This document shows positions 7,954-17,060 of a stretch of DNA of 64,000 bases, in pieces. Numbering within the stretch: position 1 is the stretch's first letter; the number at the start of each line of letters is the position of its first letter. The position numbers and the translations under genes are program-made. Source of the DNA: Claveliimonas sp034178805 (lineage in GTDB: Bacteria; Bacillota; Clostridia; Lachnospirales; Lachnospiraceae). The notes under the pieces are model-generated. The model was not told where the DNA came from. It saw nothing but the letters and a program-made list of their open reading frames with translations, and made no database searches. The DNA lies in assembly GCF_050314255.1 (NCBI RefSeq), contig NZ_JBNPMZ010000014.1:21925-85924 (forward strand), read 5' to 3'.

Positions 7954-9627
7954 ATGAGCAATAATATGGATTTGGGATATGAAATGTTTTGTTACCAGTG
8001 TGAACAGACAGCGAATGGGAAGGGATGTACGAAGATGGGCGTTTGCGGAAAAACTCCGGAAATTGCCAATCTGCAGGATTTATTGATTTTTCAAATCAAA
8101 GGGATCAGTTGTTATGGGAAAGTACTGGCAGAGAATGGACAGGCTATAGATAAAAATGTGATAAGTTTTATCGAAAATGTTCTTTTCACAACTCTTACAA
8201 ATGTTAATTTTGATGCAAAAGTGCATGTGGAATTATTGAGAGAATCACAGAAAATCAAAGAGAAATTAAGAGACATGGCGGGAGAGATTCCCAATCATAC
8301 GGCTCATGCTTCTTATAATCTCCCGGAGACAAAATCGGAGATGTTAAAGGATGCACCTCTGGCGGGAATTATGTATGATAAATCCCTGGATCCGGATATT
8401 CGTTCCTTGAGGCAGACAATTCTGTATGGACTCAAAGGTATTAGTGCCTACGGGCATCAGGCGAGAGAGTTGGGGTATTACAGTGACCAGGTGGATGATT
8501 TTTATATTCAGGCATTGGAGGCACTCACAGATGATAATCTTACGGTAGAAGAACTGATCCGGATGACCATGCGTACCGGAGAAATGGCAATAGAGGTTAT
8601 GAAAAAGCTGGATGAGGCCAATACAGAGGTTTATGGAAATCCGTCTCCGCACAGGGTAAACATCCAGATGAAAAAGGGCCCTTTTATTATTGTTTCAGGT
8701 CATGATCTGAAGGATTTGGAAATGCTGTTGGAACAGACCAGAGGGACAGGAGTCAATATTTATACACACGGTGAAATGTTGCCGTGTCATGGATATGAGG
8801 GGCTGAAAAAATATCCGCATCTTGTCGGTAATTTCGGAGGGGCATGGCAGGATCAGCAAAAGCAGTTCGATAACCTTCCGGGATGTATTCTGATGACAAC
8901 AAACTGTCTGATGCGGCCAAGAGAAAGCTATAAAGACAGAATCTACAGCACAAATGTGGTAGGCTGGGAAGGCGTAAAGCATGTTGGCAGAAAGGAAAAT
9001 GGAGAAAAGGACTTTAGTGAAATCATTCAGCAGGCAATAGAACTGGGCGGCTATTCAGAAGATCAGGAGCCGCAGGAGATATTGGTTGGATTCGGGCATC
9101 ATGCCGTTTTAAGTTATGCTGAAAAAATTGTGGAGGCTGTGAAAACAGGAAAAATCAGACATTTCTTTTTGATTGGCGGCTGTGATGGTGCGAGACCCGG
9201 AAGAAACTATTATACAGAGTTTGCAAAGATGGTCCCGGATGACTGTATAATTTTGACGCTGGCATGTGGGAAATACCGGTTTAACAAACTTGATTTTGGA
9301 GAAGTGGCGGGACTGCCAAGGCTTCTGGATGTAGGCCAATGCAATGATGTATATTCTGCCATACGGATTGCAACAGCTTTGGCAGATGCTTTTAACACGG
9401 ATGTGAACGGACTGCCGTTGTCATTGATCGTATCATGGTATGAACAAAAAGCAGTGGCTGATTTGCTGGCACTATTGAGTCTGGGAATAAAAGGTATTTA
9501 TCTGGGACCAACGCTTCCCGCATTTTTAAGCCCAAATGTGCTGCAGTATCTGGCGGACACTTTTGATTTGCGGCCAATCAGTAATGCGGAGGATGATATA
9601 AAGAGCTGTTTGAAACAGAATATTTGA
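7954..9627 (+). CDS. hcp: Hybrid cluster protein (hydroxylamine/NO reductase)
   Basis: Hcp carries a 4Fe-4S cluster and a hybrid Fe-S-O cluster; it reduces hydroxylamine in vitro and NO physiologically, protecting against nitrosative stress. The 557-residue length is typical. N-terminal cysteines C13, C16, C25 and C31 (in MFCYQCEQTANGKGC and MGVCGK) bind the first cluster. Hybrid-cluster ligand regions are visible: HGEMLPCHGY, GCILMTTNCLM, GGCDGARPGR and TLACGKYRFN. Start ATG 7954 follows AAGGATG by eight bases. No Crp/Fnr dyad like that at 6050 was seen in front of it. Confidence 0.95.
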   Translation: MSNNMDLGYEMFCYQCEQTANGKGCTKMGVCGKTPEIANLQDLLIFQIKGISCYGKVLAENGQAIDKNVISFIENVLFTTLTNVNFDAKVHVELLRESQKIKEKLRDMAGEIPNHTAHASYNLPETKSEMLKDAPLAGIMYDKSLDPDIRSLRQTILYGLKGISAYGHQARELGYYSDQVDDFYIQALEALTDDNLTVEELIRMTMRTGEMAIEVMKKLDEANTEVYGNPSPHRVNIQMKKGPFIIVSGHDLKDLEMLLEQTRGTGVNIYTHGEMLPCHGYEGLKKYPHLVGNFGGAWQDQQKQFDNLPGCILMTTNCLMRPRESYKDRIYSTNVVGWEGVKHVGRKENGEKDFSEIIQQAIELGGYSEDQEPQEILVGFGHHAVLSYAEKIVEAVKTGKIRHFFLIGGCDGARPGRNYYTEFAKMVPDDCIILTLACGKYRFNKLDFGEVAGLPRLLDVGQCNDVYSAIRIATALADAFNTDVNGLPLSLIVSWYEQKAVADLLALLSLGIKGIYLGPTLPAFLSPNVLQYLADTFDLRPISNAEDDIKSCLKQNI

Positions 9628-9645
9628 TCGAGAATATTGTTACTC

Positions 9646-9694
9646 TTGACAGCTAAATATTTTTAGCTTATAATATGGCTAAAAATATTTAGCT
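9646..9694 (+). promoter_or_regulatory. Consensus promoter embedded in a large nested palindrome (TetR operator)
   Basis: TTGACA (9646-9651) and TATAAT (9669-9674) are spaced by exactly 17 bp. The -10 box lies in the 10-bp centre of a perfect inverted repeat: the 17-bp arm AGCTAAATATTTTTAGC at 9651-9667 and its complement at 9678-9694. Each arm is itself nearly palindromic (GCTAAA...TTTAGC), so there are two stacked operator sites. This is the expected layout for autorepression by the TetR gene that starts 22 bp downstream. Confidence 0.88.
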
Positions 9695-9716
9695 GTTTTT
9701 TTCGGGAGGAATGGCG

Positions 9717-10340
9717 ATGAATACAAAACAAAAGATTCTTCTGGAATCGCTGAGATTGTTTTCGCAAAGAGGGTATGATGCTGTGGGGGTTGAGCAGATC
9801 GCCGCTGCAGTTGGGATCAAAGCCCCATCTTTATATAAGCATTACAGGAGCAAGCAGGATATTTTCGATGCAATATTTGAAGAAACGGCAAGAAGATATG
9901 AAGCTTTCACGGACACTATTTCTGTACATGTTCAGAATTCCGAACAGGATGTAAAGATGTTTGAAGAGATTACTGCGGATGATCTGGTTGCAAAGGTAAG
10001 ATCCCTGATTGATTATTCTCTGCACGATGAATATGTCAGCATGTTCAGAAGGATGATGACGATTGAACAGTTTCGCTCCCCGGAGCTTTCAGAGCTTTAT
10101 TCGCAGCGATATGTCAATCAGATTCACGATTACCATAGTGGACTATTTACTAAAATGATTGCAGCCGGTGTTTTGGTAGAGGAAGATCCGGGCATTCTTG
10201 CAATGATGTACGATGCACCAATTCTTGTTTTACTGGGTGAATGCGACAGACATCCTGAAAAAGAGGAAGAGTGTATGAAGAAATTAGAGGCACATGTCAG
10301 ATTGTTTTATAAGACTTTTAACAGGAGTAACTATGATTAA
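9717..10340 (+). CDS. TetR/AcrR family transcriptional regulator
   Basis: A 207-residue repressor: the N-terminal TetR helix-turn-helix (about residues 5-50, GVEQIAAAVGIKAPSLYKHY) is followed by an all-helical ligand/dimer domain. ATG 9711 touches the GGGAGGA box, whereas ATG 9717 has proper spacing, so 9717 is chosen. The gene overlaps the flavodoxin-like gene by 8 bp. The perfect palindrome over its promoter argues for tight autoregulation together with the flavodoxin gene. The inducer is unknown. Confidence 0.9.
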   Translation: MNTKQKILLESLRLFSQRGYDAVGVEQIAAAVGIKAPSLYKHYRSKQDIFDAIFEETARRYEAFTDTISVHVQNSEQDVKMFEEITADDLVAKVRSLIDYSLHDEYVSMFRRMMTIEQFRSPELSELYSQRYVNQIHDYHSGLFTKMIAAGVLVEEDPGILAMMYDAPILVLLGECDRHPEKEEECMKKLEAHVRLFYKTFNRSNYD

Positions 10341-10845
10341 AGCGATTGTTTATACAACTAATACTGGAAATACAGAGAGATATGCAAAGATGCTTGGACA
10401 TCAGATTAATTTACCGGTTTATGCGTTAAAGGAAGCGAAAAAAGTTTTGACAAAAGGAACTGAGATTATTTATCTTGGATGGATTATGGCAAGCGGAGTC
10501 AAGGGATATAAGGATGCAGAGAAGCACTTCTGTATCCGCATGGTCTGCGCAGTCGGTATGGGTGGAACCGGAACACAGATTCAGGAAATCAGGGATAGGA
10601 ATCAGATTTCTTCATCAGTTGAAGTCTTTACACTCCAGGGAGGATTTAGTATGCAGGAACTTAGGGGAGTAAACAGATTCATGATGAGCATGATGATAAA
10701 AACAGCGGGAAAAGCACTGGCTGAAAAGACAGACAGAACACCGGAAGAGAACGACATGCTGGATCTGATGATGAATGGAGGCAGTCGGGTTAGTCTGGAA
10801 AACCTTGCCGGACCGATAGAGTGGTACGAACACGTAAGAGATTAG
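10333..10845 (+). CDS. Flavodoxin-like domain protein
   Basis: A 170-residue protein. Its N-terminal AIVYTTNTGNTERYAKML matches the FMN phosphate-binding loop of flavodoxins (T/S-x-T-G-N-T). The middle keeps the alternating strand pattern (EIIYLGWIMA, VCAVGMGG). The C-terminal part (from about residue 120) is helical and unassigned. Start ATG 10333 follows ACAGGAG; the longer frame beginning in the tetR gene lacks an RBS. It is translationally coupled to tetR, so expression should be TetR-controlled. Likely an electron carrier or quinone/menaquinone-linked oxidoreductase; exact role unknown. Confidence 0.78.
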   Translation: MIKAIVYTTNTGNTERYAKMLGHQINLPVYALKEAKKVLTKGTEIIYLGWIMASGVKGYKDAEKHFCIRMVCAVGMGGTGTQIQEIRDRNQISSSVEVFTLQGGFSMQELRGVNRFMMSMMIKTAGKALAEKTDRTPEENDMLDLMMNGGSRVSLENLAGPIEWYEHVRD

Positions 10846-10871
10846 AGTTAGAAGCAGGTGGGTTGGCAGCC

Positions 10872-11855
10872 ATGAAAGAAGAATTAATTAAGAAAATGCT
10901 GGAAATATCGCAGGAAGAGCAGGGCTATCTGGATGGGAGTGTACTGGTTAATAAGGAACTGTATACCAGCGAAAACAAATTTGAAATAGACCGCAAACGT
11001 TTCTTGAAAGAGGGGCGTCTGATTACAGTTCGTCCTCACAGTCGTTTTATTGAATTTCCGGCCCACAGGCACAATTATATTGAAATTATGTATGTGTGCC
11101 AGGGAACAATCACCCATTATCTGGATGGAAAAGAAGTGACCATGCAGAAGGGGGATATGCTGCTTCTGAATCAGTATGTGAAGCATGGAGTGAAGAGGGC
11201 AGAATATGAAGATATAGGGATTAATTTTATTGCACTGCCAGAGTTCTTTGATATTCCGCTTCAGATGCTGGAAGAGAATAATATACTGGCTGAATTTTTG
11301 ATAAATACATTACGGCAGAATAATCCTGTATCGCACTATTTGGTCTTTCGACTGGAAGAAGATCGGGCAATAGAAAATCTTATGGAAAATATGATCGTTT
11401 CCATGTTGAATGATGAGCAGAATGAAGACAGCATCAATCAATATTCTATGGGGATTGTTTTTCTGTATCTTCTGCGCCATGTGGATTGTCTGACCCAGAG
11501 TTCATCTTAGAGTTATAAGGATGTAGTTGTACAATCAACGTTATCATATATAGATACGTGGTATAAGACGGCAAATCTGACGAAGATTGCAGAGGACTTT
11601 CATCAGTCGTTGTCAGTTCTAAGTAAGACGATTAAGCAAAGCACAGGATTTACATTTCAAGAGCTTTTACAGCGTAAGAGATTTCAGAAAGCGGTCATGC
11701 TTCTGATAGAAACAGATCTTCCGATTGAAGAGATAGCTGTAGCTGTTGGGTATGAGAATCAAAGTTACTTTTATCGGCAATTTAAGGAAAGGTATGGAAT
11801 GACACCCAGGAAGTACCGGTTAGAGCATAAAAATGATAAGACCATAAGGATTTAG
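10872..11855 (+). pseudogene. AraC-family regulator split by an in-frame TAG codon
   Basis: The N-terminal cupin sensor domain (PAHRHNYIEIMYVCQG, MQKGDMLLLN) occupies the first 212 codons. A single TAG at 11508-11510 interrupts it, and the same frame continues without gap into a complete AraC DNA-binding domain (KIAEDFHQSLSVLSKTIKQ ... IEEIAVAVGYENQSYFYRQF). Only one base need differ to restore a protein of about 327 residues. TAG is used as an ordinary stop elsewhere here (metY), so read-through is not expected. Start ATG 10872 follows AGGTGG. By position it may have regulated the rhamnose genes downstream. Confidence 0.85.
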
Positions 11856-12030
11856 GGCTAAGAAGGATAGACAGAATGGACTATAAGAGTCACTTTTGTT
11901 TATTCTTCTTTTTTATTGTACCAGAATGGAAAATAAGGACAGTTTTTTAGTCAAACCAGAATCTAAAACAGGGCACCGGTTTTTGATATAGTTACCTTAA
12001 ACGAAAGGGGAAGAGAAAGGAGAAAATGTG

Positions 12031-13113
12031 ATGCAGACATATTATTTGGCAGTTGATATTGGCGCTTCCAGCGGACGGCATATCCTGGGTTATCTCGATA
12101 ATGGCAGGATGATTCTGGAAGAGATCTATCGTTTTGAAAATGGTATGACCAGTCAGGATGGTAAAAAGCTGTGGGACGTTCAGAGATTATTTGCTGAAAT
12201 CGTAGCAGGTATGAAGAAGTGTAAAGAGATAGGTAAAATTCCTGTGAGCATGTCTATTGATACATGGGCAGTTGATTATGTATTACTGGATGAAAAGAAT
12301 CAGGTACTTGGGGACACGTACGGCTATCGTGACAGCAGAACAACGGGAATGGATGCGGAAGTGTATAAGGCAATTCCGGAGCCGGAGTTATATCGGAAAA
12401 CCGGAATTCAGAAGCAGATTTTTAATACCATTTATCAACTTATGGCTGTGAAACAAAATACACCGGAACTTTTAGAAAAAGCAAAGACATTCCTTATGCT
12501 GCCGGATTATTTTCAATTCCTATTGACTGGCAATAAGGTGTCAGAGTATACAAATGGAACATCTACACAGCTGGTAAATCCATTTTATAACCAATGGGAT
12601 GAATCCCTGATTAAAAGTCTGGGGTATCCTTCAGAGATATTCCTTCCATTGTCTGTGCCGGGGACGATTGTGGGCAACCTTACGGAAGACATTCAGAAAG
12701 AGATGGACGTGAATCATGAAGTGTTCCTGGCACCTGACAGTATGATTCAGGCAATTAAGGATTATTGTGCAGATACGGATCAGAAAGTACCGGAATCAGT
12801 TGGAGAGATAGCGACGGTTATCTACCAGAGTCTGGCTGAATGCTATGGAAGAACAGTGCACGAGATTGAGGCAAATACACATAAGGAATATGATGAAATC
12901 CATATCATAGGAGGAGGCGCAAATGCGGATTATCTGAACCAGTTAACGGCTAATGCAACGAAGAAAACGGTGTATGCAGGACCTGGAGAAGCAACAGCTA
13001 TTGGAAATATGATGGCACAGATGATCCGGGACGGAAGGTTTAAGAGTTTATTTGAAGCAAGAAAGTGTGTACGGGAATCCTTTGATATAAAAATCTACGA
13101 ACCACAATTGTAA
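12031..13113 (+). CDS. rhaB: Rhamnulokinase with a large internal deletion
   Basis: RhaB phosphorylates L-rhamnulose. The first 230 residues (DIGASSGRHILG, SMSIDTWAVDY, PLSVPGTIVGNL) and the last 130 (IIGGGANADYLNQLTANA, GPGEATAIGN) are typical, but the protein has 360 residues against about 470-490 in the family. Around residues 228-233 (DNA about 12715-12730) the sequence jumps from the beta-strand before the GHDTA-type motif to the segment before the final helix. This removes the Ser-Gly-Thr-Trp loop and the catalytic-base Asp region. The frame is kept. An active kinase is unlikely. Start ATG 12031 follows AAAGGAG by eight bases; rhaA follows 53 bp downstream. Confidence 0.85.
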   Translation: MQTYYLAVDIGASSGRHILGYLDNGRMILEEIYRFENGMTSQDGKKLWDVQRLFAEIVAGMKKCKEIGKIPVSMSIDTWAVDYVLLDEKNQVLGDTYGYRDSRTTGMDAEVYKAIPEPELYRKTGIQKQIFNTIYQLMAVKQNTPELLEKAKTFLMLPDYFQFLLTGNKVSEYTNGTSTQLVNPFYNQWDESLIKSLGYPSEIFLPLSVPGTIVGNLTEDIQKEMDVNHEVFLAPDSMIQAIKDYCADTDQKVPESVGEIATVIYQSLAECYGRTVHEIEANTHKEYDEIHIIGGGANADYLNQLTANATKKTVYAGPGEATAIGNMMAQMIRDGRFKSLFEARKCVRESFDIKIYEPQL

Positions 13114-13166
13114 GAAAATCAACGAAATAATAGTAAAAGAAAATAGAATGATAAAGGAGAAAAATT

Positions 13167-14423
13167 ATGGTGACGCGCTATGAATCAGCAAAAGAAATTT
13201 ATGCAAGACTTGGTGTAGACACAGAAGCAGCAATTGAAAAATGTATGAATATCCCGGTTTCTCTGCACTGCTGGCAGGGAGATGATGTCATCGGATTTGA
13301 CCACGAAGGACCGCTTACCGGAGGAATTCAGACAACCGGAGATTACCCGGGAAGAGCAAGAACACCGGAAGAGCTTCTGGCAGATATGGATAAGGCAATG
13401 AGCCTGATGCCGGGTAAGAAAAAAATCAATGTGCACGCATGCTATGCGATTTTTGAGGATGGCGAGTTTGCAGACCGCGATAAACTGGAACCAAAACATT
13501 TCCAGAAGTGGGTTGATTTTGCAAAAGAGAGAGGAATGGGATTAGACTTTAACCCAACATTTTTCTCACATGACAGAGTGAAAGATGGTCTGACACTTTC
13601 AAGTCCGGATGAAGAAACAAGAAAATTCTGGATCGAGCATGGAAAGGCATGCATCCGTATCTCTTCCTATTTTGCAGAGCAGACAGGAGTTCCCTGTGTT
13701 ATGAATATCTGGACGGGGGATGGGTACAAGGATGTTCCGGCTGACCGTATGGGACCGAGAGTCCGCTATAAAGAATCTATTGATGCAATCCTTTCAGAGC
13801 CTTATGATCCAAAGATGGTAAAACCATGTGTGGAATCTAAAGTATTTGGTATCGGAGTTGAGGCTTATACAGTAGGTTCAGCAGAGTTCTCACTTAGCTA
13901 TGCAGCAGCAAATATTGACAAATGTCTGCCGCTTATGGACAACGGACATTACCATCCAACGGAAGTCGTTTCTGATAAGATTCCGGCATTATTGACATTT
14001 TTCCCGGAAATCGCGCTGCACGTTACACGTCCGATCCGCTGGGATTCTGACCATGTGGTTCTGTTCGACGACGAGACAAAAGAGATTGCAAAAGAAATCG
14101 TTCGCTGTGAAGGCGGTATTGAACGTACTTATATTGCACTGGATTACTTTGATGCATCCATCAACCGTATTTCCGCATGGGTGACCGGGTTCAGAAGCTT
14201 CCAGAAAGCACTCTTAAGTGCACTTTGTACTCCGAATGAAATGTTAAAAGAGCTTCAGGATACCAATCAGATGTCCAAGAAGATGGTAATGCAGGAAGAA
14301 GTAAAGACACTTCCAATCGGGGATATCTGGGAAGAGTACTGCAGAAGATGCGGTGTAGCGGCAGAAGGCTGGTTTGAGGAAGTAGAAAAGTATGAAGCGG
14401 AAGTCCTCAGTAAGAGAAATTAA
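13167..14423 (+). CDS. rhaA: L-rhamnose isomerase
   Basis: Converts L-rhamnose to L-rhamnulose; TIM-barrel enzyme with two divalent metals. The 418-residue length is standard. Characteristic segments: SLHCWQGDDVIGF near the N-terminus, DFNPTFFSHD, MNIWTGDGYKD, DNGHYHPTEVVSDK and RWDSDHVV, which include the metal-binding Glu/Asp/His residues. The gene looks intact. AAAGGAGA precedes ATG 13167 by seven bases. It lies between the damaged kinase gene and the aldolase gene in the order rhaB-rhaA-rhaD. Confidence 0.96.
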   Translation: MVTRYESAKEIYARLGVDTEAAIEKCMNIPVSLHCWQGDDVIGFDHEGPLTGGIQTTGDYPGRARTPEELLADMDKAMSLMPGKKKINVHACYAIFEDGEFADRDKLEPKHFQKWVDFAKERGMGLDFNPTFFSHDRVKDGLTLSSPDEETRKFWIEHGKACIRISSYFAEQTGVPCVMNIWTGDGYKDVPADRMGPRVRYKESIDAILSEPYDPKMVKPCVESKVFGIGVEAYTVGSAEFSLSYAAANIDKCLPLMDNGHYHPTEVVSDKIPALLTFFPEIALHVTRPIRWDSDHVVLFDDETKEIAKEIVRCEGGIERTYIALDYFDASINRISAWVTGFRSFQKALLSALCTPNEMLKELQDTNQMSKKMVMQEEVKTLPIGDIWEEYCRRCGVAAEGWFEEVEKYEAEVLSKRN

Positions 14424-14460
14424 TCCAAATAAGAATATGTTCTGGAAGGAGAAGAAAGTC

Positions 14461-15288
14461 ATGAGTATTGTAGATGTAAAATTTGTACAGGGATTTATCC
14501 GTATGTGTAATGATGGATGGGAACAGGGATGGCATGAGAGAAATGGCGGAAACCTCTCTTATCGTATGAAAGAGGAAGAAGTTGCAGAAGTAAAGGAGTA
14601 TTTAAGCTTCGACGGCGAATGGAAAGAAATCGGTACATCTGTACCGGATCTGGCAGGAGAATTCTTCATGGTAACAGGAAGCGGAAAGTATTTCCGCAAT
14701 GTAATCCTGGACCCGGAAGACAGCATCTGTATCATTGAACTGGATGAAAAGGGTGAGAACTACAGAATTTGCTGGGGATTGGTAAATGGAGGAAGACCGA
14801 CAAGTGAACTGCCAAGTCACCTGATGAATCATGAAGTGAAAAAGAAAGCCTCTGGCGGTGCACACAGAGTAATCTATCATGCACATACAACGAATGTTAT
14901 CGCGTTGACCTTCGTTCTACCGTTAACGGATGAAGTGTTTACAAGAGAATTGTGGGAGATGGCAACAGAATGTCCGGTTGTATTCCCAGGAGGAATCGGC
15001 GTTGTGGGATGGATGGTTCCGGGAGGCCGTGATATAGCGGTAGCTACCAGTGAACTGATGAAACAGTATGATGTGGCAATCTGGGCGCATCATGGAATGT
15101 TCTGTTCCGGTGAAGATTTTGATCTGACATTCGGACTTATGCATACAGTAGAGAAATCCGCAGAGATTCTTGTGAAAATGCTGTCTATGCGCCCGGACAA
15201 GCTTCAGACGATTACACCACAGAATTTCCGTGATCTGGCAGTAGATTTTAAAGTGGAACTGCCGGAAAAATTTTTATATGAGAAATAA
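14461..15288 (+). CDS. rhaD: Rhamnulose-1-phosphate aldolase
   Basis: Zinc-dependent class II aldolase that splits L-rhamnulose 1-phosphate to dihydroxyacetone phosphate and L-lactaldehyde. The 275-residue length fits. Seen: HERNGGNLSYRM, MVTGSGKYFRN (phosphate site), zinc ligands in YHAHTTNVIAL, and WAHHGMFCSG. The longer open frame starting inside rhaA is rejected, because ATG 14461 has GGAAGGAG seven to ten bases upstream and begins the conserved protein. Intact, but its substrate depends on a kinase step that looks broken here. Confidence 0.95.
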   Translation: MSIVDVKFVQGFIRMCNDGWEQGWHERNGGNLSYRMKEEEVAEVKEYLSFDGEWKEIGTSVPDLAGEFFMVTGSGKYFRNVILDPEDSICIIELDEKGENYRICWGLVNGGRPTSELPSHLMNHEVKKKASGGAHRVIYHAHTTNVIALTFVLPLTDEVFTRELWEMATECPVVFPGGIGVVGWMVPGGRDIAVATSELMKQYDVAIWAHHGMFCSGEDFDLTFGLMHTVEKSAEILVKMLSMRPDKLQTITPQNFRDLAVDFKVELPEKFLYEK

Positions 15289-15309
15289 GAAATCATGAAA
15301 GACTTTGAA

Positions 15310-15345
15310 AAATCCGCTGGCTGGCAGGCCGGCGGATTTCTTAAT
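15310..15345 (+). terminator. Terminator after rhaD
   Basis: AAATCCGCTGGC (15310-15321) pairs with GCCGGCGGATTT (15328-15339) with one G-U pair, followed by CTTAATT. The tail is short, so it is a moderate terminator closing the rhamnose operon. Confidence 0.8.
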
Positions 15346-15427
15346 TGAATCACTCGCTCCCACATGCTATACTATGCAAAGAAAGCATACTTGAAAGTGA
15401 TAATGGGGAAGGAGAACTTGGGGTGTT

Positions 15428-16822
15428 ATGAAAAATAAAAAAGAGGTTAAGATTATTCACGCTGCGATTGTGTTTGTGATTCTGGTTGCAGCGATGTCAG
15501 TCAGTATTATCAGATTCGACGCAGGTGTTCATATTGCCATGTTTATCGGTGTGTGTGCAGCAGCAATTATGGCCCTGTATCTGGGATTTGACTGGAAATT
15601 TATAGAGACATCCATGATAGAGGGTATTATGAATGCTATGAATTCTATCATGATTCTGATAACAGTAGGAATTCTTGTGGGTGTGTGGATTCTGAGCGGT
15701 GTAGTCCCGAGTATGATTTATTATGGATTAAAGCTATTGTCCCCGTCGGTGTTTCTGGTTGCAGCAGTATTGATATGTTCTATTACTTCTCTGGCGACGG
15801 GAACGTCCTGGGGAACGGTGGGAACGATGGGACTGGCATTGATCGGTATTGCAGTCGGACTGGGTATTCCGGCTCCTGTGGCAGCAGGTGCGATCATTTC
15901 CGGAGCATACTTTGGAGATAAGATGTCGCCGCTTTCTGATACAACGAATCTGGCACCGGCTATGGCGGGTACGGATGTGTTTACACATGTGAAGTTCATG
16001 ATGCTTCCGACAGGAATTACTTATATCATTACGTTGGGCATATTTGCCTTGATGGGAATCCAGTATGCAAATGGGACAGGTGTAGATATGAGCGAGGTCA
16101 GTGAGATGAGTCAGGGACTTACTTCCATGTTTCATATCAGTCCATTTCTGCTTTTGCCTCCGGTCATTGTAATTGTGGCAGTGGCGAGAAAGATACCGGC
16201 GCTTCCGGGAATTACACTGGGCATATTTGCCGGAGTTCTCTGCGGTTTCATTTTCCAGGATGGAATTACCTATGGTGATGTGATGGTTGCGGGAATGAGC
16301 GGATTTACCTGTGAATCCGGTGTTGAGGCGCTTGACAGTCTTCTTAGTACTGGTGGAATCGAGAATATGATGTTCTCCATATCGCTTACGATGATCGCCA
16401 TGATGTTTGGCGGAATTATGGAGAAGACCGGTATGCTGGCTGCAGTTGTTAAGAAGATTGTTAAAGTTGCAAAGAAGCCAGTGGGGCTGATTACAACAAC
16501 GGAACTTACCTGCTTTCTGAGTAATCTTGTGATGCCGGAGCAGTATATATCCGTTGTCATTCCGGGAAGAATGTATGCTGATACTTATAAAGAAATGGGA
16601 CTGCATCCAAAGACGCTTTCCAATGCACTGGAAAGTGCCGGAACAGTAACATCTGTACTGGTTCCATGGAACACCTGCAGTGTGTATGTGGTTGGTGTAT
16701 TGGGCGTATCGACAATGACTTATCTGCCGTATTGCTATTTTAACCTGTTGATGCCGTTTGTGACGATTATCCTGGCATTCTTTGGAATCACCGTGGCAAA
16801 AGAAATTAAAGAAGAAAAATAA
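15428..16822 (+). CDS. nhaC: NhaC family Na+/H+ (or substrate/Na+) antiporter
   Basis: A 464-residue inner membrane protein with about eleven hydrophobic helices. The NhaC-family signature region is present: SLATGTSWGTVGTMGLALIG and AYFGDKMSPLSDTTNLAPA. Family members exchange Na+ for H+, and some exchange malate/lactate or tyrosine/tyramine, so the substrate is not certain. The gene is flanked by terminators on both sides and is a single-gene unit. Confidence 0.9.
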   Translation: MKNKKEVKIIHAAIVFVILVAAMSVSIIRFDAGVHIAMFIGVCAAAIMALYLGFDWKFIETSMIEGIMNAMNSIMILITVGILVGVWILSGVVPSMIYYGLKLLSPSVFLVAAVLICSITSLATGTSWGTVGTMGLALIGIAVGLGIPAPVAAGAIISGAYFGDKMSPLSDTTNLAPAMAGTDVFTHVKFMMLPTGITYIITLGIFALMGIQYANGTGVDMSEVSEMSQGLTSMFHISPFLLLPPVIVIVAVARKIPALPGITLGIFAGVLCGFIFQDGITYGDVMVAGMSGFTCESGVEALDSLLSTGGIENMMFSISLTMIAMMFGGIMEKTGMLAAVVKKIVKVAKKPVGLITTTELTCFLSNLVMPEQYISVVIPGRMYADTYKEMGLHPKTLSNALESAGTVTSVLVPWNTCSVYVVGVLGVSTMTYLPYCYFNLLMPFVTIILAFFGITVAKEIKEEK

Positions 16823-16835
16823 TTTGTAAAATGTC

Positions 16836-16881
16836 AACGACTGTTTTCAATGAGATGTTGTAAACAGTCGTTTGTTTTTTT
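16836..16881 (+). terminator. Terminator after nhaC
   Basis: AACGACTGTTT (16836-16846) pairs with AAACAGTCGTT (16862-16872) and is followed by TGTTTTTTTG. Confidence 0.88.
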
Positions 16882-16971
16882 GAATAAAGAGAAACTTGCT
16901 TTCACATGGGCGGGAGAGATTGATATAGATTTTCATTCATGAGGAATTTATCTGTGCACACATTAAAAAGA

Positions 16972-17000
16972 TTGACATAATATAGTTTGGATGATAGTAT
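16972..17000 (+). promoter_or_regulatory. Candidate promoter upstream of the inverted-repeat element
   Basis: TTGACA (16972-16977), 17-bp spacer, TAGTAT (16995-17000). It lies just outside the left terminal repeat and may be the native promoter of the LysR gene, from which the element now separates it. Confidence 0.5.
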
Positions 17001-17026
17001 TATTGATACAAATTGATTGATAAGAC

Positions 17027-17055
17027 TTTACGCCGCAGATAAAACCCTCTATAAT
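17027..17055 (+). promoter_or_regulatory. Promoter for the structured RNA
   Basis: TTTACG (17027-17032), 17-bp spacer, TATAAT (17050-17055). The predicted start, 17061-17062, coincides with the first base of the RNA's closing helix. The -35 box lies partly within the left terminal inverted repeat. Confidence 0.6.
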
Positions 17056-17060
17056 ATTAG

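Noticed and set aside
11508..11510. Programmed read-through, selenocysteine or pyrrolysine at the TAG in the AraC gene
   Set aside because: TAG is not the selenocysteine codon, pyrrolysine genes are not seen, and metY uses TAG as a normal stop here.
15734..16837. 367-residue open frame on the minus strand over nhaC
   Set aside because: His/Arg/Cys/Ser-rich composition typical of the antisense of a membrane protein gene; no RBS, and nhaC is clearly the real gene.
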